Below, piece after piece: positions 6,811 through 7,321 of a stretch of DNA of 7,321 nt (position 1 is its first letter; each line of letters begins with the position of its first letter). The notes beneath the pieces are model-generated. The model saw nothing but the letters and a program-made list of their open reading frames with translations, was not told where the DNA came from and made no database searches. The translations under genes and the position numbers were made by a program. The stretch comes from Pirellulaceae bacterium (lineage in GTDB: Bacteria > Planctomycetota > Planctomycetia > Pirellulales > Pirellulaceae). The stretch is taken from the NCBI GenBank assembly GCA_030744095.1, contig JASLRF010000555.1, positions 1 to 7,321 of the forward strand, in the 5' to 3' direction.

Positions 6811-7320
6811 ATGCCAACGACGACACCTGTTAGAAAGCACTCACGAAAGTCCGCGGACAGGTCCAAGCTTGGCCCCGATCAATGGTCGCAATGGACGCAC
6901 CATTTGGCCACGCGCAAGCGTCCCCGGTCATTACGAGACTTGACCGACACTGGGCGTACGTCCGCCCTGGAATGGCCATTGCACGCCGACTTTCCTGGCA
7001 GCAAATCGGCTGAATTGCTGCGATACCTTGATCGTTATAAGTCGTCAAGGACGCGCGGCAACGGCGAATTGGCTCGGCGGCTTGAAGCATGGCTGGATGA
7101 AGCACCCAAACGAGCCCCCAGCGCGTTGTTCGCCATCGAGTGTCTGGCGTGGGCCCACACAATGCCGCAATTGGCCCAGCTATTGCCCGCCGCGCCGTGG
7201 TGCCAATTGCAGGATCAACTGGTGGCAATCTGCCGCGATGCCGCTGGCATTTGTCTGACGGATAATCCGCTCGTGCAGCAATTACTGTACGGAGAATTAC
7301 CGCTCACACTGGCCTACCTG
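6811..7320 (+). CDS. Unrecognised protein, N-terminal 170 residues, runs off the window
   Basis: The frame is open from the ATG at 6811 to the end of the window with no stop, so the gene is cut by the window edge. Support: a strong AGGAGG ribosome binding site, an upstream extended -10 element, typical codon use, and no competing long frame with a start signal. The protein begins with a basic stretch (residues 4-19), has no signal peptide, and continues with mostly helical sequence: LEWPLHADFPG (about 52-62), a basic RRLEAWLDEAP segment, then IECLAWAH (about 105-112) and a NPLVQQLLYGELPLTLAYL end. This looks like an all-helical domain, possibly the leading helical part of a larger enzyme; heparinase II/III-like proteins are one possibility, but nothing visible proves it. 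I do not assign a function. Confidence 0.75.
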   Translation, partial: MPTTTPVRKHSRKSADRSKLGPDQWSQWTHHLATRKRPRSLRDLTDTGRTSALEWPLHADFPGSKSAELLRYLDRYKSSRTRGNGELARRLEAWLDEAPKRAPSALFAIECLAWAHTMPQLAQLLPAAPWCQLQDQLVAICRDAAGICLTDNPLVQQLLYGELPLTLAYL

Positions 7321-7321
7321 T

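Noticed and set aside
1..7321. Mobile elements, CRISPR arrays, tRNA or rRNA genes
   Set aside because: No regular direct repeats, terminal inverted repeats, transposase motifs or tRNA-like folds were found by eye on either strand.

Overview
The window looks like ordinary chromosomal DNA from a planctomycete, probably of the Pirellulaceae type. This rests on moderate GC content, the PrkA / DUF444 / SpoVR trio in what is presumably a non-sporulating Gram-negative-type cell, a secreted YdjY-domain protein of the planctomycete form, and a HemQ-type coproheme decarboxylase. The taxon is inferred from protein character, not from a marker gene. No mobile element, CRISPR array, rRNA or tRNA was seen.

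Left part (about 1-4042, all + strand): a tight cluster. It starts with the 3' end of prkA (AAA+ stress protein, first half outside the window). Next come a DUF444/YhbH-YeaH protein with a von Willebrand A-like metal site, a full-length SpoVR/YcgB protein, and a 158-residue protein I do not recognise. The gaps are 52, 41 and 15 bases, so one transcript is likely. A GC-rich hairpin lies 12 bases after the last stop. PrkA, DUF444 and SpoVR are well known to travel together and are tied to stationary-phase, starvation or sporulation programmes; their biochemical division of labour is unsettled. The fourth gene is the least explained member.

Middle (4043-5714): a 293-base non-coding gap with a weak promoter-like element, then a two-gene unit. 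The first gene encodes a HemQ/ChdC coproheme decarboxylase with the expected active-site residues at the expected spacings. It overlaps by one base (TGATG) a small three-helix membrane protein of unknown function.

Right part (5685-7321): a convergent minus-strand gene for a secreted YdjY-domain protein with a lysine/alanine-rich tail. Its last 30 bases overlap the end of the membrane-protein gene. A 202-base divergent intergenic region follows, holding an extended -10 element, a hairpin and a strong ribosome binding site. It leads into a final + strand gene that runs off the window and is not recognised.

Nothing here is convincingly a new defence or mobile system. The best leads are the unnamed fourth gene of the prkA cluster and the membrane protein coupled to hemQ.
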